From an uncultured Gammaproteobacteria bacterium (lineage in GTDB: Bacteria > Pseudomonadota > Gammaproteobacteria > Pseudomonadales > Pseudohongiellaceae): 64,000 nucleotides of DNA. Location of the stretch: positions 98,386 to 162,385 of the forward strand of contig CAJXSF010000001.1 of the NCBI GenBank assembly GCA_913061515.1. Reading direction: 5' to 3'. Positions 29,738-39,910 of this stretch are shown here, piece after piece. A model generated the notes under the pieces. It did no database searches, was not told where the DNA came from, and saw only the letters and a program-made list of their open reading frames with translations. Position 1 is the stretch's first letter. Each line of letters opens with the position of its first letter. A program made the translations under genes and the position numbers.

Positions 29738-31438
29738 TTAGCGCGCCCGGGTCGCGATACGGCGATACTCGCGATAAGCAGGAGTCCAAAAATTTCGTTC
29801 GATAGTTTCTAGAAGTTCCTCGTCACTCATCTCACGCGCATGTCCTTGGCTCATGGCTGTCTTGGCAACAGCAAAAGCGATCTTGCGGCTGATTTGTGGA
29901 AGATCTGTCAATGGTGGCAGAATCGAAGCAGAGCGATCCTCAACTTGTGGAGCATTTTCTGAAAGCGTGATACTTGCCACCATTAACATCTCATCGCTAA
30001 CCCTAGTTGATTTGCAGGCGATGACCCCAAGGCCAATGCCTGGAAATATGTAACTATTATTGCATTGTGCGATCGAATAAATCTTATCGGCAAAGCTAAC
30101 TTTACCGAAAGGGCTGCCGGTTGCCACAATAGCTTGTCCATCCGTCCACTCAATAACTTTTTGGGGGTGTGCCTCAACGTGACGAGACGGGTTGCTTAGT
30201 GGAAGTATGATCGGCCGAGGGCAAGTCGAATGCATTTGCCTGATCACTTCTTCGGTAAATAGACCGGGTTTTCCAGAAACACCGATCAACACGCCTGGCT
30301 CTACGTTTTGTACTACTTCCAACAACGACGCATATTGCCCTTGAATTGGCGAGGGCCATGCACGGATAGCATCTTTGCTTTGTAGTAATTGTTCTTGGAA
30401 GTCCATGAGCCCTTCCATTGACTCGGTGAGCAAACCAAAGCGGTCCACCATGAAAATCTGTGACCTTGCGCTTTTATCGTCTAAGCCTTGCGCAATCATT
30501 GCGCTGATAATCAGTTCTGCAATGCCACAACCGGCAGAGCCAGCACCTACGAATACGATGCGTTGATCGCGCAGTTGTTCACCTTTTTTGCGACATGCCG
30601 CTAGTAGGGTGCCTAAGGTGACAGCGGCGGTGCCTTGAATATCATCGTTGAAACAACACACGCGATCACGGTGACGTTGCAATATCGGCATCGCATTGGG
30701 TTGGGCAAAGTCTTCAAATTGTATTAGAACGCCGGGCCAGCGCTCTTGCGCGGCATCAATAAATTGGTCAACGAAGGCATCGTATTCCTCGCGCTCTATG
30801 CGTGGGTGGCGCATCCCCATATACATTGGGTCATCCAGTAAGGTCTTGTTATTCGTGCCTACATCCAAAGCGACGGGCAAGGTGTATGCGGGGCTGATAC
30901 CTCCGCAGGAGGTGTAGATGGAAAGCTTGCCAATAGTGATTCCCATACCGCCGATGCCTTGATCACCTAGCCCTAGCACCCGCTCACCATCGGTGACGAC
31001 GATGACTTTGACCTTGTCTTTGGTCACGCTGTGCATGATGTCACTCATATACTCGCGTTCTTCATATGAGACGAAAATCCCGCGGGCGCTGCGATAAATG
31101 TCAGAAAAGTGCTCGCAGGCGTCTCCCACGGTTGGGGTATAGATGATAGGGAGCATCTCAACGAGGTGTTCGCTAATCAGTCGGTAGAATAGGGTTTCGT
31201 TGTTGTCTTGCACGGCCCGCAAATAGATATGTTTGTTTATAGGCTCATCGAAGCTGCGGTATTGCATATAGGCGCGCTCAACCTGCTCTTCAATGCTCTC
31301 GTAACGAGGTGGGAGCAATCCTAATAGATTGAACGTGCGTCGTTCTTTCTCAGAGAATCCGGCGCCTTTATTCAGTAATGGGGTCTCAAGTAGGCTTGGT
31401 CCGGCATAGGCAATGTACAAAGGTTTGCGTGTTGGCAT
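29738..31438 (-). CDS. maeA: NAD-dependent malic enzyme
   Basis: A 566-residue enzyme that oxidatively decarboxylates malate to pyruvate with NAD. It has the N-terminal [23 protein letters not shown], the catalytic-region [16 protein letters not shown], the dinucleotide fold [17 protein letters not shown] and [19 protein letters not shown]. Size and sequence match the E. coli MaeA/SfcA type (565 aa) rather than the larger NADP-linked MaeB, which carries a phosphotransacetylase-like domain. Confidence 0.93.
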   Translation of the reverse strand: MPTRKPLYIAYAGPSLLETPLLNKGAGFSEKERRTFNLLGLLPPRYESIEEQVERAYMQYRSFDEPINKHIYLRAVQDNNETLFYRLISEHLVEMLPIIYTPTVGDACEHFSDIYRSARGIFVSYEEREYMSDIMHSVTKDKVKVIVVTDGERVLGLGDQGIGGMGITIGKLSIYTSCGGISPAYTLPVALDVGTNNKTLLDDPMYMGMRHPRIEREEYDAFVDQFIDAAQERWPGVLIQFEDFAQPNAMPILQRHRDRVCCFNDDIQGTAAVTLGTLLAACRKKGEQLRDQRIVFVGAGSAGCGIAELIISAMIAQGLDDKSARSQIFMVDRFGLLTESMEGLMDFQEQLLQSKDAIRAWPSPIQGQYASLLEVVQNVEPGVLIGVSGKPGLFTEEVIRQMHSTCPRPIILPLSNPSRHVEAHPQKVIEWTDGQAIVATGSPFGKVSFADKIYSIAQCNNSYIFPGIGLGVIACKSTRVSDEMLMVASITLSENAPQVEDRSASILPPLTDLPQISRKIAFAVAKTAMSQGHAREMSDEELLETIERNFWTPAYREYRRIATRAR

Positions 31439-31453
31439 TGGAGGCTCAGTCTT

Positions 31454-32599
31454 GTGACAAATGATAGTAGCACTATACCTAAAAGTGCTGGGGTGAGTCG
31501 ATGCATAAGCGCGCAGACGAATTTGTCACCTAATCGACCAACAAGTGTCGCGCTGTTGTCATGTTGGCGGCTTATCGTGGCGCTCTTTAGTGGCGACTTT
31601 AGCGTAGTTTTGATTGTGTCTCTGTCTCAGAAGAATTCAAAATTAGCCTTTTACCTCAAAGGCTTGCTTAGCAGGCTTGTCCCGAATCAGTGGTTTAGGC
31701 AGCAATTGCCTAGCCTGCTTGAGTTAGGGGGCGAAGGCGATCTTGGCTATATTGAGGCAAGAGTGGCTTACTATAACAAGCGTCAGGCAGAGTTTGTTGT
31801 TGGTGGAAAGGCTAAGACGCTCTTGTCATTGAGTTCAAAACAGCAGTCAGCATACTACTACGATCTGCGCGGTGTTCTGCGTTACTTCCCTAGGCAGGCT
31901 CATTTTCATCACGAGTTCGGTGATGTGATCAAGGTGCCGGAGTTTCCTTGCATCCTCAAAAGCCGGCCGATCGCTGGCGATAATCACAACTCCATTTTGC
32001 TCAAACTCAATAGTGTGCGTCATTATGTCTTTGTAAAAGATGGCACCGCTTTCATCGATAAAAAACCGATGGTCGTCTGGAGGGGTAAAGCCAAACCTAA
32101 TCATCCCCGATCGCGTCTGGTACAAGATTGGTTTCGTCATCCACGCTGCGACGTTGGCCAGTCCAATAAGCCCCCTATCGGGGATAACCCCAGAAAGCGC
32201 AAAGACACGCTTTCGATCGAAGAGCAGTTACAATTTAGATACATCATTTCGGTAGAGGGCAACGATGTGGCGACGAATCTGAAATGGATTATGTCGTCTA
32301 ACTCGTTGTGCTTTATGCCTAAGCCTCGTTATGAAACGTGGTTCATGGAAGGGCAGTTGCAGGCGGGAGTTCACTACGTACAGCTTAAAAATGACTTCAC
32401 AGATATTGAAGAGCATATGGATTACTACAATGCCAACCCAAGCGAGGCGCTTGCTATAATCGCCAATGCAAATCGTTGGGTGGAGCAATTCAAAAATGCT
32501 AATCGTGAGCGGATGATAAGCTTGTTGGTGATGCAGAAATACCTAGAATTATCGGGTCAGTCTGGGCAAACGCAAGTGCTGGTTCCCAGTCAGGCATAG
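31454..32599 (+). CDS. GT90-type glycosyltransferase (LpsA/CAP10-like)
   Basis: Up to 381 residues. The C-terminal 150 residues show the CAP10/LpsA pattern: [22 protein letters not shown], then [17 protein letters not shown] and [19 protein letters not shown]. Members transfer xylose or other sugars onto lipopolysaccharide or glycoproteins, so envelope glycan decoration is likely. The start is doubtful: GTG at 31454 is the longest, but the first 54 residues look unlike the family and a GTG at 31616 would give 327 residues. Divergent from maeA. Confidence 0.72.
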   Translation: MTNDSSTIPKSAGVSRCISAQTNLSPNRPTSVALLSCWRLIVALFSGDFSVVLIVSLSQKNSKLAFYLKGLLSRLVPNQWFRQQLPSLLELGGEGDLGYIEARVAYYNKRQAEFVVGGKAKTLLSLSSKQQSAYYYDLRGVLRYFPRQAHFHHEFGDVIKVPEFPCILKSRPIAGDNHNSILLKLNSVRHYVFVKDGTAFIDKKPMVVWRGKAKPNHPRSRLVQDWFRHPRCDVGQSNKPPIGDNPRKRKDTLSIEEQLQFRYIISVEGNDVATNLKWIMSSNSLCFMPKPRYETWFMEGQLQAGVHYVQLKNDFTDIEEHMDYYNANPSEALAIIANANRWVEQFKNANRERMISLLVMQKYLELSGQSGQTQVLVPSQA

Positions 32600-32627
32600 A
32601 AGGCTTGCACCTGTTTTGCCTGACTGG
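32586..32627. terminator. Hairpin between GT90 gene and TonB receptor
   Basis: An 11-bp perfect inverted repeat (CCAGTCAGGCA and its complement) with a 20-base loop overlaps the last codons of the GT90 gene and lies between two convergent genes. No strong T-run; possible bidirectional terminator. Confidence 0.45.
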
Positions 32628-32634
32628 AAATCAT

Positions 32635-34811
32635 CTAGAAATTACCACTTATCTTGAAGCTATAAGTAGTGCCCCGTGCTGTATGCTGTGATTCAAGCTC
32701 TTCTAGGATCATGTCTGAAGCGCGACCAACATAGCGATAACGGTCACGGAATTGGCGACCGTTAGTCAGGGCGCCCGCATCAAAGCGATAGGTGATACCG
32801 CGGCGATCGACATACTCTACAAACATGTTCACCGCCGGTTCTCCTACCGATTTTTCAATATCATCGATATCGTAACGCGACATGCCGCCGTCTACACGGT
32901 CGAAGTATTGCATGCCCCAGTTCGCTCTCAACGATGGAATGTCATGACGGAAGGTGGTTGTAAAGCGGCCACGTTGGAAGCTCTGAAAACGTCGCTTAAT
33001 GCCAAGGAAAGGGTCTGTTACTTCTGAGTCTTGCAGGTTCAATGTGCTGGTTACCAAAAGATTTGGTAAGTTGATCATGCCCATGCGAATGCTGGCGGTC
33101 AGGTTCATGCCGTATTCCCAGCCATCCCCAATATTGCCGTTAGCTGAAAGCAGGTTTGATTCATCCCGCGTCACATCAATGCGCTCGATAACGTCCTTGT
33201 GCTGGTTGTAGAACAAGTCAGCTGTTAAGACACCTACATCATTGGGTATGCGGTATTCGGTGCGGAAGTTATATTTCCACTGCCACTGTTGGCGAAGTTG
33301 CGCGTTGCCAGCCTGTGTGGCCGCATCATTGTCTTCGTCATCATTGGATGCGACGAAATCACTGAAGCTCAATTGATTTACCGATTTTTCGATAGTCCCG
33401 CGTAGCTGCAAGTTTGGGGTCATGTCGTAACGCAAGTCGATCTTCGGTTTTACGAAGCTAAAGTCGCGTTCATTGTCGACATCACCGGACTGAGTAATTG
33501 TCGAGCTTTCATAAAGCAATGTGGTCTCTAGCGTGAGTTTAGGGCTGATCGTCCAATTGTAGATCGCGAAGGGCTCGTACCGCATTTCTTCAACTTTGGA
33601 ATTAGCATTACTGACGCTTTGGGGAACTAAACCACCGGTGATAGGGGAAGGGGTGCCAGTGCTACTTAATAGGCCGAATGCTAGGTTCGAGTCGAGAATC
33701 GTTTGTGCGCGCTCTATGCCGAATTCAATGTCATGGTTCTGCGCCAAACCCATCGTGTAAGAGCCGCGTAAAATACGCTCGTCTGTGATGCTGGCGGTAT
33801 TGAGGTAGAGGTTCTTTTGGGCGCTGCCATCGTCCTGTACTTTGAAGCGTTCGCGAGTAACGTCAACATCTTCTTGATTAGCAATTGCTAATAATTTGAA
33901 GCGATTGCCCGATGCGGTGCGATATTCATAATCGCCGCCGATTTCCCAGCTGCTCTTCTCATAAGGATTATCTTCGAGCTCGATAGTCAAATCATTTGGT
34001 GTGCTTCTTAAGTCTAAAATGGCGCGATGCACATCTGTTGGTCCATCTTCAATACCGACTAAAGCATTTAAGCGCACACTACTACTAGCGTTGATGTCGT
34101 AGCCGAGATTGGTGCTCATTTCATAGCTGTCGCGATTTTGGATGCGGTCTTCTTTGATCTTGTCGTTCTGGGAGAAATCGCCAAGAATACTTTTCTCGCG
34201 GGTAACGGAGTGACTATAAGGCGATGAGGCCTTGATATTAAAAGATAATTTAGAGCGCCAGAATTGCCACTCAATGCGGCTGAAGCACCAGGGAGTATTT
34301 CAGAATCAAAATAGCGATCTAAGGTGGTTTCGTACGATATGCTGTTTGACGCTAGTTCTTGATCGAGGATGACGTTAACTACTTGGCTGCTGCCACGAAC
34401 ATCTAGCTCACTGGAGGAGCCACGAATGATTTGAATCTCATTAACTTGGCTTGCAGAGATGCGACTAAGTAATTCGCTTGTTTGATTGTTCTTACCAGCT
34501 GTTCGTTTGCCATTGATGAGGATCTCGCTGCCACCTGAGCCGCCACCGAAGCCGCGGCCACCAGAAGAGGCGTTACCACCAAATCCGCCGGGTGGGGCAC
34601 CGCCTTCTCCAAGGCCAGGAATGCGGTTAATCATGTCTTGAGCAGAGATTGGCGCATACTCAGTAAAATAGTCAGCAGAATAAACAACTGTGGAGTTTTC
34701 ATCGTTTGTCTCTTGCGCATTGACTATTGTTGAAGTGCTTATCAACACAGAGATGGTAGTGGAGAGGAAAAATGTTTTGGTGCGAAATACTGGGGGCAAA
34801 GCCATTAGCAA
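32635..34811 (-). pseudogene. TonB-dependent outer-membrane receptor, frameshifted
   Basis: Two abutting frames together encode one TonB-dependent receptor of about 725 residues. The first (34811 to about 34248) has a signal peptide, a Gly-rich plug (APISAQDMINRIPGLGEGG, GSGGSEILINGKRTAG) and the IQIIRGSSSELDVRGSSQVV strand. The second, one base back, carries the barrel and ends in a terminal Phe (YSFKISGNF). Near 34244-34250 the plug frame reads GALNY and the other frame continues SFNIKASSPYSHSVTRE, so one missing T would restore NYSFNIKAS. The first frame's stop overlaps an internal ATG of the second (ATGA). It could be a true mutation or a sequencing or assembly error. Substrate unknown. 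Confidence 0.8.
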
Positions 34812-35025
34812 AAGCCTATAGATACGACCGGCTTAATGCACGGGTCTGGTGAATTTGGGGCGAGATTATACCGACAATTACAGGTTATTCCTTGCGTTTG
34901 TTACAAACTGTCAAGAAAGAACTGGCGATTGTAATCAGGGGTGAGTTGGCACTTTGTTAATAACACGGCAGGAGGCGTAGAGCGTTTGCTCTATATCTTT
35001 GTATTCGTTTACTGAGAGTTCAATA

Positions 35026-36231
35026 TCACTCTCGATCACGTTGTCCTAACAAATAAAGAATGCCATCCAAGCCAATATTGGAAATGGCCTGTTTTGCTGA
35101 ACGTTTAACAAGAGGTTTGGCGCGATAGGCCACTCCTAAACCCGCGATAGAAAGCATAGGGAGATCATTAGCGCCATCGCCGACAGCGATGGTTTGTTCA
35201 AGGCTAATTCGTTCGCGCTCAGCGAGCTCGCGCAGTAGATCGGCTTTGCGTTGTCCATCAACGATCGGTAACTGGACTTGCCCTGTGACCTTGCCGTTCT
35301 CTATTGGCAAGTGATTGGCATAGACGTAATCAATTCCTAAGCGCTTTTGTAAACGTTCGGCAAAATAGAGAAAACCGCCTGAAAGAATAGCCGTCTTATA
35401 GCCGAGCCGGCGTAACTGCAAAATTAGGGTTTCCGCGCCTTCGTTCAATTGCAGGGATTGTGCAATGTTCTCGAGTGTTGATTCGGGAAGGCCTCTAAGT
35501 AATGCCATGCGTTCACGAAAGCTTTCTTGAAAGTCGAGTTCGCCGCGCATGGCTCGCTCAGTGATAGTGGCTACTTGCTCTCCCACTCCCGCCGCTTTGG
35601 CGAGCTCATCGATGACCTCGGCGTCGATGAGCGTGGAGTCCATATCGAATACAACTAAACGCCGAGTACGACGGAAAATGCTGTCTTGTTGAAAGGCGAT
35701 GTCGACATTGAGCTCTTGGGCAATTTTCATGAAATCCGCACGCAATTGCTCGGGGTCAGCTGGCTCCCCACGCACCGAAAACTCAATACAGCCTTTACCC
35801 TTGTCTGCGGGTAGATTCTCGGGAATGCGGCCTGAGAGCCGGTCGATATGGTCAATGTTCAATTGGTGGCGAGCAGTGATAGTGCTGACACTCGCGATAT
35901 GCTCGGCAGTAATGCGGCGTGCTAGGAGTGTCACGATGTGGCGCGGCTTGCCTTGGCCGCTAACCCAATGGGCATAGTCTTGCGCGCTGATAGGTGTGAA
36001 CTTTACCTGTTGGTCGAGTTCAGAGGCGCGGAATAAGACATCTTTTAAGACGTCGGTCTTAATCTCGCCTTCGTGGATCTCTGCAAGTATTCCGAAAGAA
36101 AGAGTATCGTGGATCACAGCCTGCCCAATGTCGAGAATAGAAACATCGGCGCGGGACAGGATGCCGGTGATAGCGGCAGTGAGGCCTGGGCGGTCAGGGC
36201 CTGTGATATTGATTAAGACGATCTCTTTCAC
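35026..36231 (-). CDS. serB: Phosphoserine phosphatase with N-terminal ACT domains
   Basis: A 401-residue enzyme for the last step of serine synthesis. Residues 1-180 hold two ACT-like modules (LINITGPDRPGLTAAITGIL and IVTLLARRITAEHIASVST), and residues 190-395 the HAD phosphatase with motif I VVFDMDSTLIDAEVIDELAK, motif II TAILSGGFLYF and motif IV AVGDGANDLPML. The long ACT-bearing form is the one seen in Pseudomonas and many other gammaproteobacteria; it suggests feedback by serine. Confidence 0.94.
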   Translation of the reverse strand: MKEIVLINITGPDRPGLTAAITGILSRADVSILDIGQAVIHDTLSFGILAEIHEGEIKTDVLKDVLFRASELDQQVKFTPISAQDYAHWVSGQGKPRHIVTLLARRITAEHIASVSTITARHQLNIDHIDRLSGRIPENLPADKGKGCIEFSVRGEPADPEQLRADFMKIAQELNVDIAFQQDSIFRRTRRLVVFDMDSTLIDAEVIDELAKAAGVGEQVATITERAMRGELDFQESFRERMALLRGLPESTLENIAQSLQLNEGAETLILQLRRLGYKTAILSGGFLYFAERLQKRLGIDYVYANHLPIENGKVTGQVQLPIVDGQRKADLLRELAERERISLEQTIAVGDGANDLPMLSIAGLGVAYRAKPLVKRSAKQAISNIGLDGILYLLGQRDRE

Positions 36232-36440
36232 GTGAACAGTATCCTTATAACTCTCTTTGGCAGCAGCAGGCGTTGCTGCAAAAGCTGATTAATGTGCTCA
36301 TCTAAAGTTTCGAGGCGGGGATTATAGAGGGTTTCTTGGTTCACCGCATGACCAAATCCTCGGCATTGTTTGTGCGGCAGGCGTACACTAAACAAATGTG
36401 AATCAAGCCATTGGAAGCCAATACGCGAAAAAGGAGATTT

Positions 36441-37652
36441 ATGAACTTCAAAGCCTTGCTGGCAGCGCTGCTAATTGCAGCGCCGGTCGCAACCTCTGCG
36501 CAGGTCCAAGACAACCCTCATGCGGATGAACCAATCGCGACAGTGAGAGAGGTCTACGACGGGACTTTTTTGCCGGATATTGGCGCGAATACGTTCCGCA
36601 ATATCGATCGATTGTTTTCGACTCGCCTTGTGAAGGCGGGAGGGGAGGTGTACCCCTTACCAAAGCGAGCTCAGCCACTGGCTAATTTTACCTATGAGTC
36701 CAGAGGCAGTCGTTTCGATCTGTATGACTATCTCTCTCTTAACCGAGTAAGTGGCCTTTTAGCGATTAAAGATGGCGAAATCGCCATTGAAGAGTATCAG
36801 CTGGGTAACACAGAGCAGACCCGCTGGATGTCGATGTCAATTGCAAAATCGATTATCTCGATACTCATTGGGGCGGCTATCAAAGATGGCTATATTGAAA
36901 GTTTAGACACGCCAATTGTGAATTATATTCCGCAGTTGGATGGCACGGCTTACGATGACGTGAGTGTGCAACAGATTCTACAAATGACCTCAGGAGTGGG
37001 TTGGGATGAGACCTACACGAATCCCGACTCTGATCGCCGGGATTTGCTCGAGGCACAAATATCTCAAGAGCCGGGCAGTATGCTTGCGGTGATGTCAAAG
37101 CTGCCAAAAGTAGCCGAACCCGGAACCCGTTGGAACTACAGCACAGGTGAGACTCAGGTGGCAGCGCAGCTTTTGCAAGCGGCCATTGCTCGCCCAATCT
37201 CTGAGTATTTATCGGAGAAAATATGGGCCAATATGGGGATGGAGGCTGATGCGAATTGGTGGCTAGAGTCCGAGGGCGGCATCGAAGTAGGGGGTAGCGG
37301 TTTCTCGGCGCGCTTGCGCGACTACGGCAGGTTTGGCTTGTTTATGCTCAATGAGGGTGTCGTTAATGGCGAGTCATTACTACCCGAGGGTTGGATGCAG
37401 CAAGCGTCCACTTCGAACATCATCGATGGAGAAGAGGTGGGTTATGGCTTTATGTTGTGGCCGCAAATCGCAGCGCAAGGCACGATCCATGAGCAAGCTT
37501 ATGCTGCCGAAGGCATTTTCGGGCAGTGGGTCTATGTGAACCCTAAAGAGAACGTTGTCATTGTTGTTTGGGGAGCTCAGTCCAAGCCAACACCCACTAA
37601 TCCTGTTGCCGATGCAGACTTCTTTGCGGCGTTAACTCGTGCATTACGATAA
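36441..37652 (+). CDS. Exported serine beta-lactamase-fold hydrolase
   Basis: A 403-residue protein with a signal peptide (MNFKALLAALLIAAPVATSA) and a class C beta-lactamase/EstB fold. The nucleophile motif is SIAK (SMSIAKSIISILIGAAI), the second catalytic element is WNYSTGETQ (Tyr of YxN/S), and the C-terminal part contains GIFGQWVYVNPKENVVIV in place of a clear KTG box. Such proteins are mostly esterases or peptidases, not antibiotic-resistance enzymes. The ATG at 36441 follows an AAGGAG ribosome site. Confidence 0.8.
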   Translation: MNFKALLAALLIAAPVATSAQVQDNPHADEPIATVREVYDGTFLPDIGANTFRNIDRLFSTRLVKAGGEVYPLPKRAQPLANFTYESRGSRFDLYDYLSLNRVSGLLAIKDGEIAIEEYQLGNTEQTRWMSMSIAKSIISILIGAAIKDGYIESLDTPIVNYIPQLDGTAYDDVSVQQILQMTSGVGWDETYTNPDSDRRDLLEAQISQEPGSMLAVMSKLPKVAEPGTRWNYSTGETQVAAQLLQAAIARPISEYLSEKIWANMGMEADANWWLESEGGIEVGGSGFSARLRDYGRFGLFMLNEGVVNGESLLPEGWMQQASTSNIIDGEEVGYGFMLWPQIAAQGTIHEQAYAAEGIFGQWVYVNPKENVVIVVWGAQSKPTPTNPVADADFFAALTRALR

Positions 37653-37657
37653 GGCAT

Positions 37658-37697
37658 AAAAAAAAGCGAACCCACATCTATGTTGAGTCCGCTTTTT
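37658..37697. terminator. Bidirectional terminator-like hairpin
   Basis: AAAAAAGCG and CGCTTTTT arms with an imperfect inner stem (around CCCACAT / TGTTGAG) sit just after the beta-lactamase-fold gene. A-run on one side and T-run on the other suit termination from both directions. Confidence 0.5.
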
Positions 37698-37744
37698 AGT
37701 GTTTGGACTAGATTGATTTGCCTATTTGGCAGGCAATTCTAATC

Positions 37745-38248
37745 CTATCGGGGTGTCCAAAAGAACACCTCCCACTCGCGTAGTGGTTCAGAGCCTTCAT
37801 ACAAAGGTTCGTCCAATGTTCTGCCGGCCTTGGCTGCCCACAATTCCATCATTTCGATGCGCCGATCTCCAAAGATCTCTTCAGCGTGCATTGCGAAGGT
37901 TGCATCACCAAGTCTTAGCCAGCCATCGCCGCCGCGCTCACGTGCACGTTTCGCCCATAGTCCGCCGTCTGGTCGTGTGGCTGTAATGATGCCGTATTCT
38001 AAGCCGACCCAAGACAAATAGTTTACAAATGGTGGGAAACCGGTGGGCTTCATCAGCACTGGCGTCTGAACAACACCATTAAGAGTGGAGAAATCATCGA
38101 GAGGAGGAGTCAGAGTGCCCCCAATTATAACGCCAGGCGTTCGGCCAAGGCCTTGGTTGCTAAGGTAAGGCGCGGTAAACATCCAGCCCAATATTACAGC
38201 CAGTAGTAATGCGCCGATCACCGAACCGACTAGTTTGGGTTTACTCAT
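37745..38248 (-). CDS. Membrane-anchored protein, unknown (flavin-reductase-fold possible)
   Basis: A 167-residue protein with a single N-terminal hydrophobic segment (LVGSVIGALLLAVILGWMF) and a soluble domain with GVIIGGTLTPPLDDFSTLNG, YGIITATRPDGGLWAKRARERGG and WLRLGDATFAMHAEEIFG. The last pattern recalls split-barrel FMN/F420-binding proteins, in which a short strand reads xxRLGDxxF, but I cannot confirm the family. It lies between two terminators and appears monocistronic. Confidence 0.55.
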   Translation of the reverse strand: MSKPKLVGSVIGALLLAVILGWMFTAPYLSNQGLGRTPGVIIGGTLTPPLDDFSTLNGVVQTPVLMKPTGFPPFVNYLSWVGLEYGIITATRPDGGLWAKRARERGGDGWLRLGDATFAMHAEEIFGDRRIEMMELWAAKAGRTLDEPLYEGSEPLREWEVFFWTPR

Positions 38249-38702
38249 TGCACAATCTCCATTTTATTGTAGTTAGGATAAGAAAGTAGCTCTGTTTATA
38301 CCGAAAAATATACTTAGTTAATAGTGGGGCTTGTCAATTGTGACTTTGTAACGCAATGGCTGCTTGCGCGCAGCTTCTAACTGCATAAGGCGTAGAGTCA
38401 AAATACAACACAATTTTGACTTAAGTTCAGTGTGCAAATGTCACACTTTATAACAATGTGAGGGCGGGGCGTGGGTGCATTTTAGTTGGCTAACTAGTCT
38501 CGGTAAGCCTTACGGGGTTTAATTAATTTCAGTGCAAGCGTGCCAAAAATAGAATTAGCAGTTTGTTCTAATATTTATGGGCATCATTTTACTATGTCTA
38601 TCAAAACCTGATACCTTTTACGTGCCTTCAAGGCAATGCTACTCGCTTTACAATAACAATAAACCTGATCCATCCTGTTTGAGTCCTGCATGGGAGACAA
38701 TT
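38249..38702. other. 454-base intergenic region
   Basis: This gap between two divergent genes holds no convincing gene. A frame open upstream of the FAH-fold gene reaches back to 38577 but lacks a signal or ribosome site. It presumably contains the promoters of both neighbours; no clear operator was seen. Confidence 0.4.
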
Positions 38703-39857
38703 ATGATTAGAAAATCCCTGTCTACGTTGGTGCTCACGACCTTTCTATCGGTCTTTTACGGCACTAATGTATACGCACAAGCAATGGAGTCCGCCGAACC
38801 TTTTAAGGTTGGCACATTTGCAATCAATGACATACCCACAGTTGGCTTGGTTATGCGCGACGATCAACTGATCGTTGACCTAGCCGCCGCTAACCGTGTT
38901 ATGGAGTTGTTACCCCGCTATAGCCATGTGGCAATGCCCGAGGATATGCTCGGACTGATTGAGCAATACGAATATGGCTTGAAATTCCGTATTTACGAAG
39001 TGGTCAACTGGCTGGTCGAAGAGGATCGCTTAGACGAGAGTCGCGGCTATGTTCATCCAGTGGGGTCGGTTGACATCATGGCACCGATCCAATATCCCAG
39101 TAAAATCATGAATGCTGCAGTGAATTTCTACACTCACGCATGCGAAGGCTGTAACGATGATGAATTGGCTCGCCGTGTGCGCGAACGTCAAGAGAATCGT
39201 GGTGTGCCGTATTTGTTTCTAAAACCGACTCGTGGTGCCGTCATTGGTGACGGTGATGATGTCATCATGCCTTATGGGCGTGATCGCATAGAATGGGAAG
39301 TGGAGATGGCGATTGTATTTGGTCGAACAGGCAAATACATCTCGGCAGATCGTGCCTATGACCACGTATTTGGATATATGGTGGCAATGGATATCTCTGA
39401 CCGTGGAGGTCGTCCACCAGGTGGCTATGGAGCTGGCTCTGACTGGTTTGTTGGGAAAGGCCACGACACCTTTGCTCCACAGGGCCCTTGGATTGTGCCA
39501 AAAGAGTTCTATGGAGACCCTATGGAACGTCTGCATCAAACACTCGTCATCGACGGTGTGACTGTGCAGGAAGCCCAAGCAGGGGATATGATCCACAATA
39601 TTCCTGAGCTAATAGAGTACGCTTCATCGCTGATCACAGTGTTTCCAGGCGATGTCATGCAAAGCGGAACTTCTGGCGGGACAGGCGCAGGTCGTGTTGA
39701 GCGCGCCTCTGGGTCTGGCTATTTAATTGACGGTGAAACGATTAGCGCCAGTATCGAAGGAATCGGGACATTGACTCACACTGTGAGAGTTGAGACCAGC
39801 GTTCCCGACGATCTGTCTGGCTCGCAACTACCACCGGTAAGCACTTATCGCAATTAG
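38703..39857 (+). CDS. Exported fumarylacetoacetate-hydrolase-fold protein
   Basis: A 384-residue FAH-family protein with an N-terminal signal peptide (MIRKSLSTLVLTTFLSVFYG, ending near VYAQA). The metal-binding ExE motif is in IEWEVEMAIVFG, followed by GYMVAMDISDRGGR and SDWFVGKGHDTFAPQGPW, all characteristic. The family hydrolyses C-C bonds or decarboxylates acyl-pyruvates and normally works in the cytoplasm, so export is notable. The ATG at 38703 follows GGGAGAC. Substrate unknown. Confidence 0.82.
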   Translation: MIRKSLSTLVLTTFLSVFYGTNVYAQAMESAEPFKVGTFAINDIPTVGLVMRDDQLIVDLAAANRVMELLPRYSHVAMPEDMLGLIEQYEYGLKFRIYEVVNWLVEEDRLDESRGYVHPVGSVDIMAPIQYPSKIMNAAVNFYTHACEGCNDDELARRVRERQENRGVPYLFLKPTRGAVIGDGDDVIMPYGRDRIEWEVEMAIVFGRTGKYISADRAYDHVFGYMVAMDISDRGGRPPGGYGAGSDWFVGKGHDTFAPQGPWIVPKEFYGDPMERLHQTLVIDGVTVQEAQAGDMIHNIPELIEYASSLITVFPGDVMQSGTSGGTGAGRVERASGSGYLIDGETISASIEGIGTLTHTVRVETSVPDDLSGSQLPPVSTYRN

Positions 39858-39874
39858 GAGCGCTGAATAAAAAT

Positions 39875-39910
39875 ACGGCGAGTTTACCTTCTAGGAGGTA
39901 ATCTCGCCGT
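39875..39910. terminator. Bidirectional terminator, FAH gene / purK
   Basis: ACGGCGAG and CTCGCCGT arms continue inward as an imperfect stem (TTACCT / AGGTAA with one mismatch), giving about 15 pairs. T5 follows on the minus strand and T4 on the plus strand. The hairpin overlaps the last codons and stop of purK. Confidence 0.75.

Noticed and set aside
34100..34130. Programmed -1 frameshifting in the TonB receptor
   Set aside because: No slippery heptamer lies where homology switches frame (near 34247); a one-base deletion explains it more simply.
36441..37652. Antibiotic-resistance beta-lactamase
   Set aside because: SIAK and YST are present but no clear KTG box; relatives are mostly esterases or peptidases.
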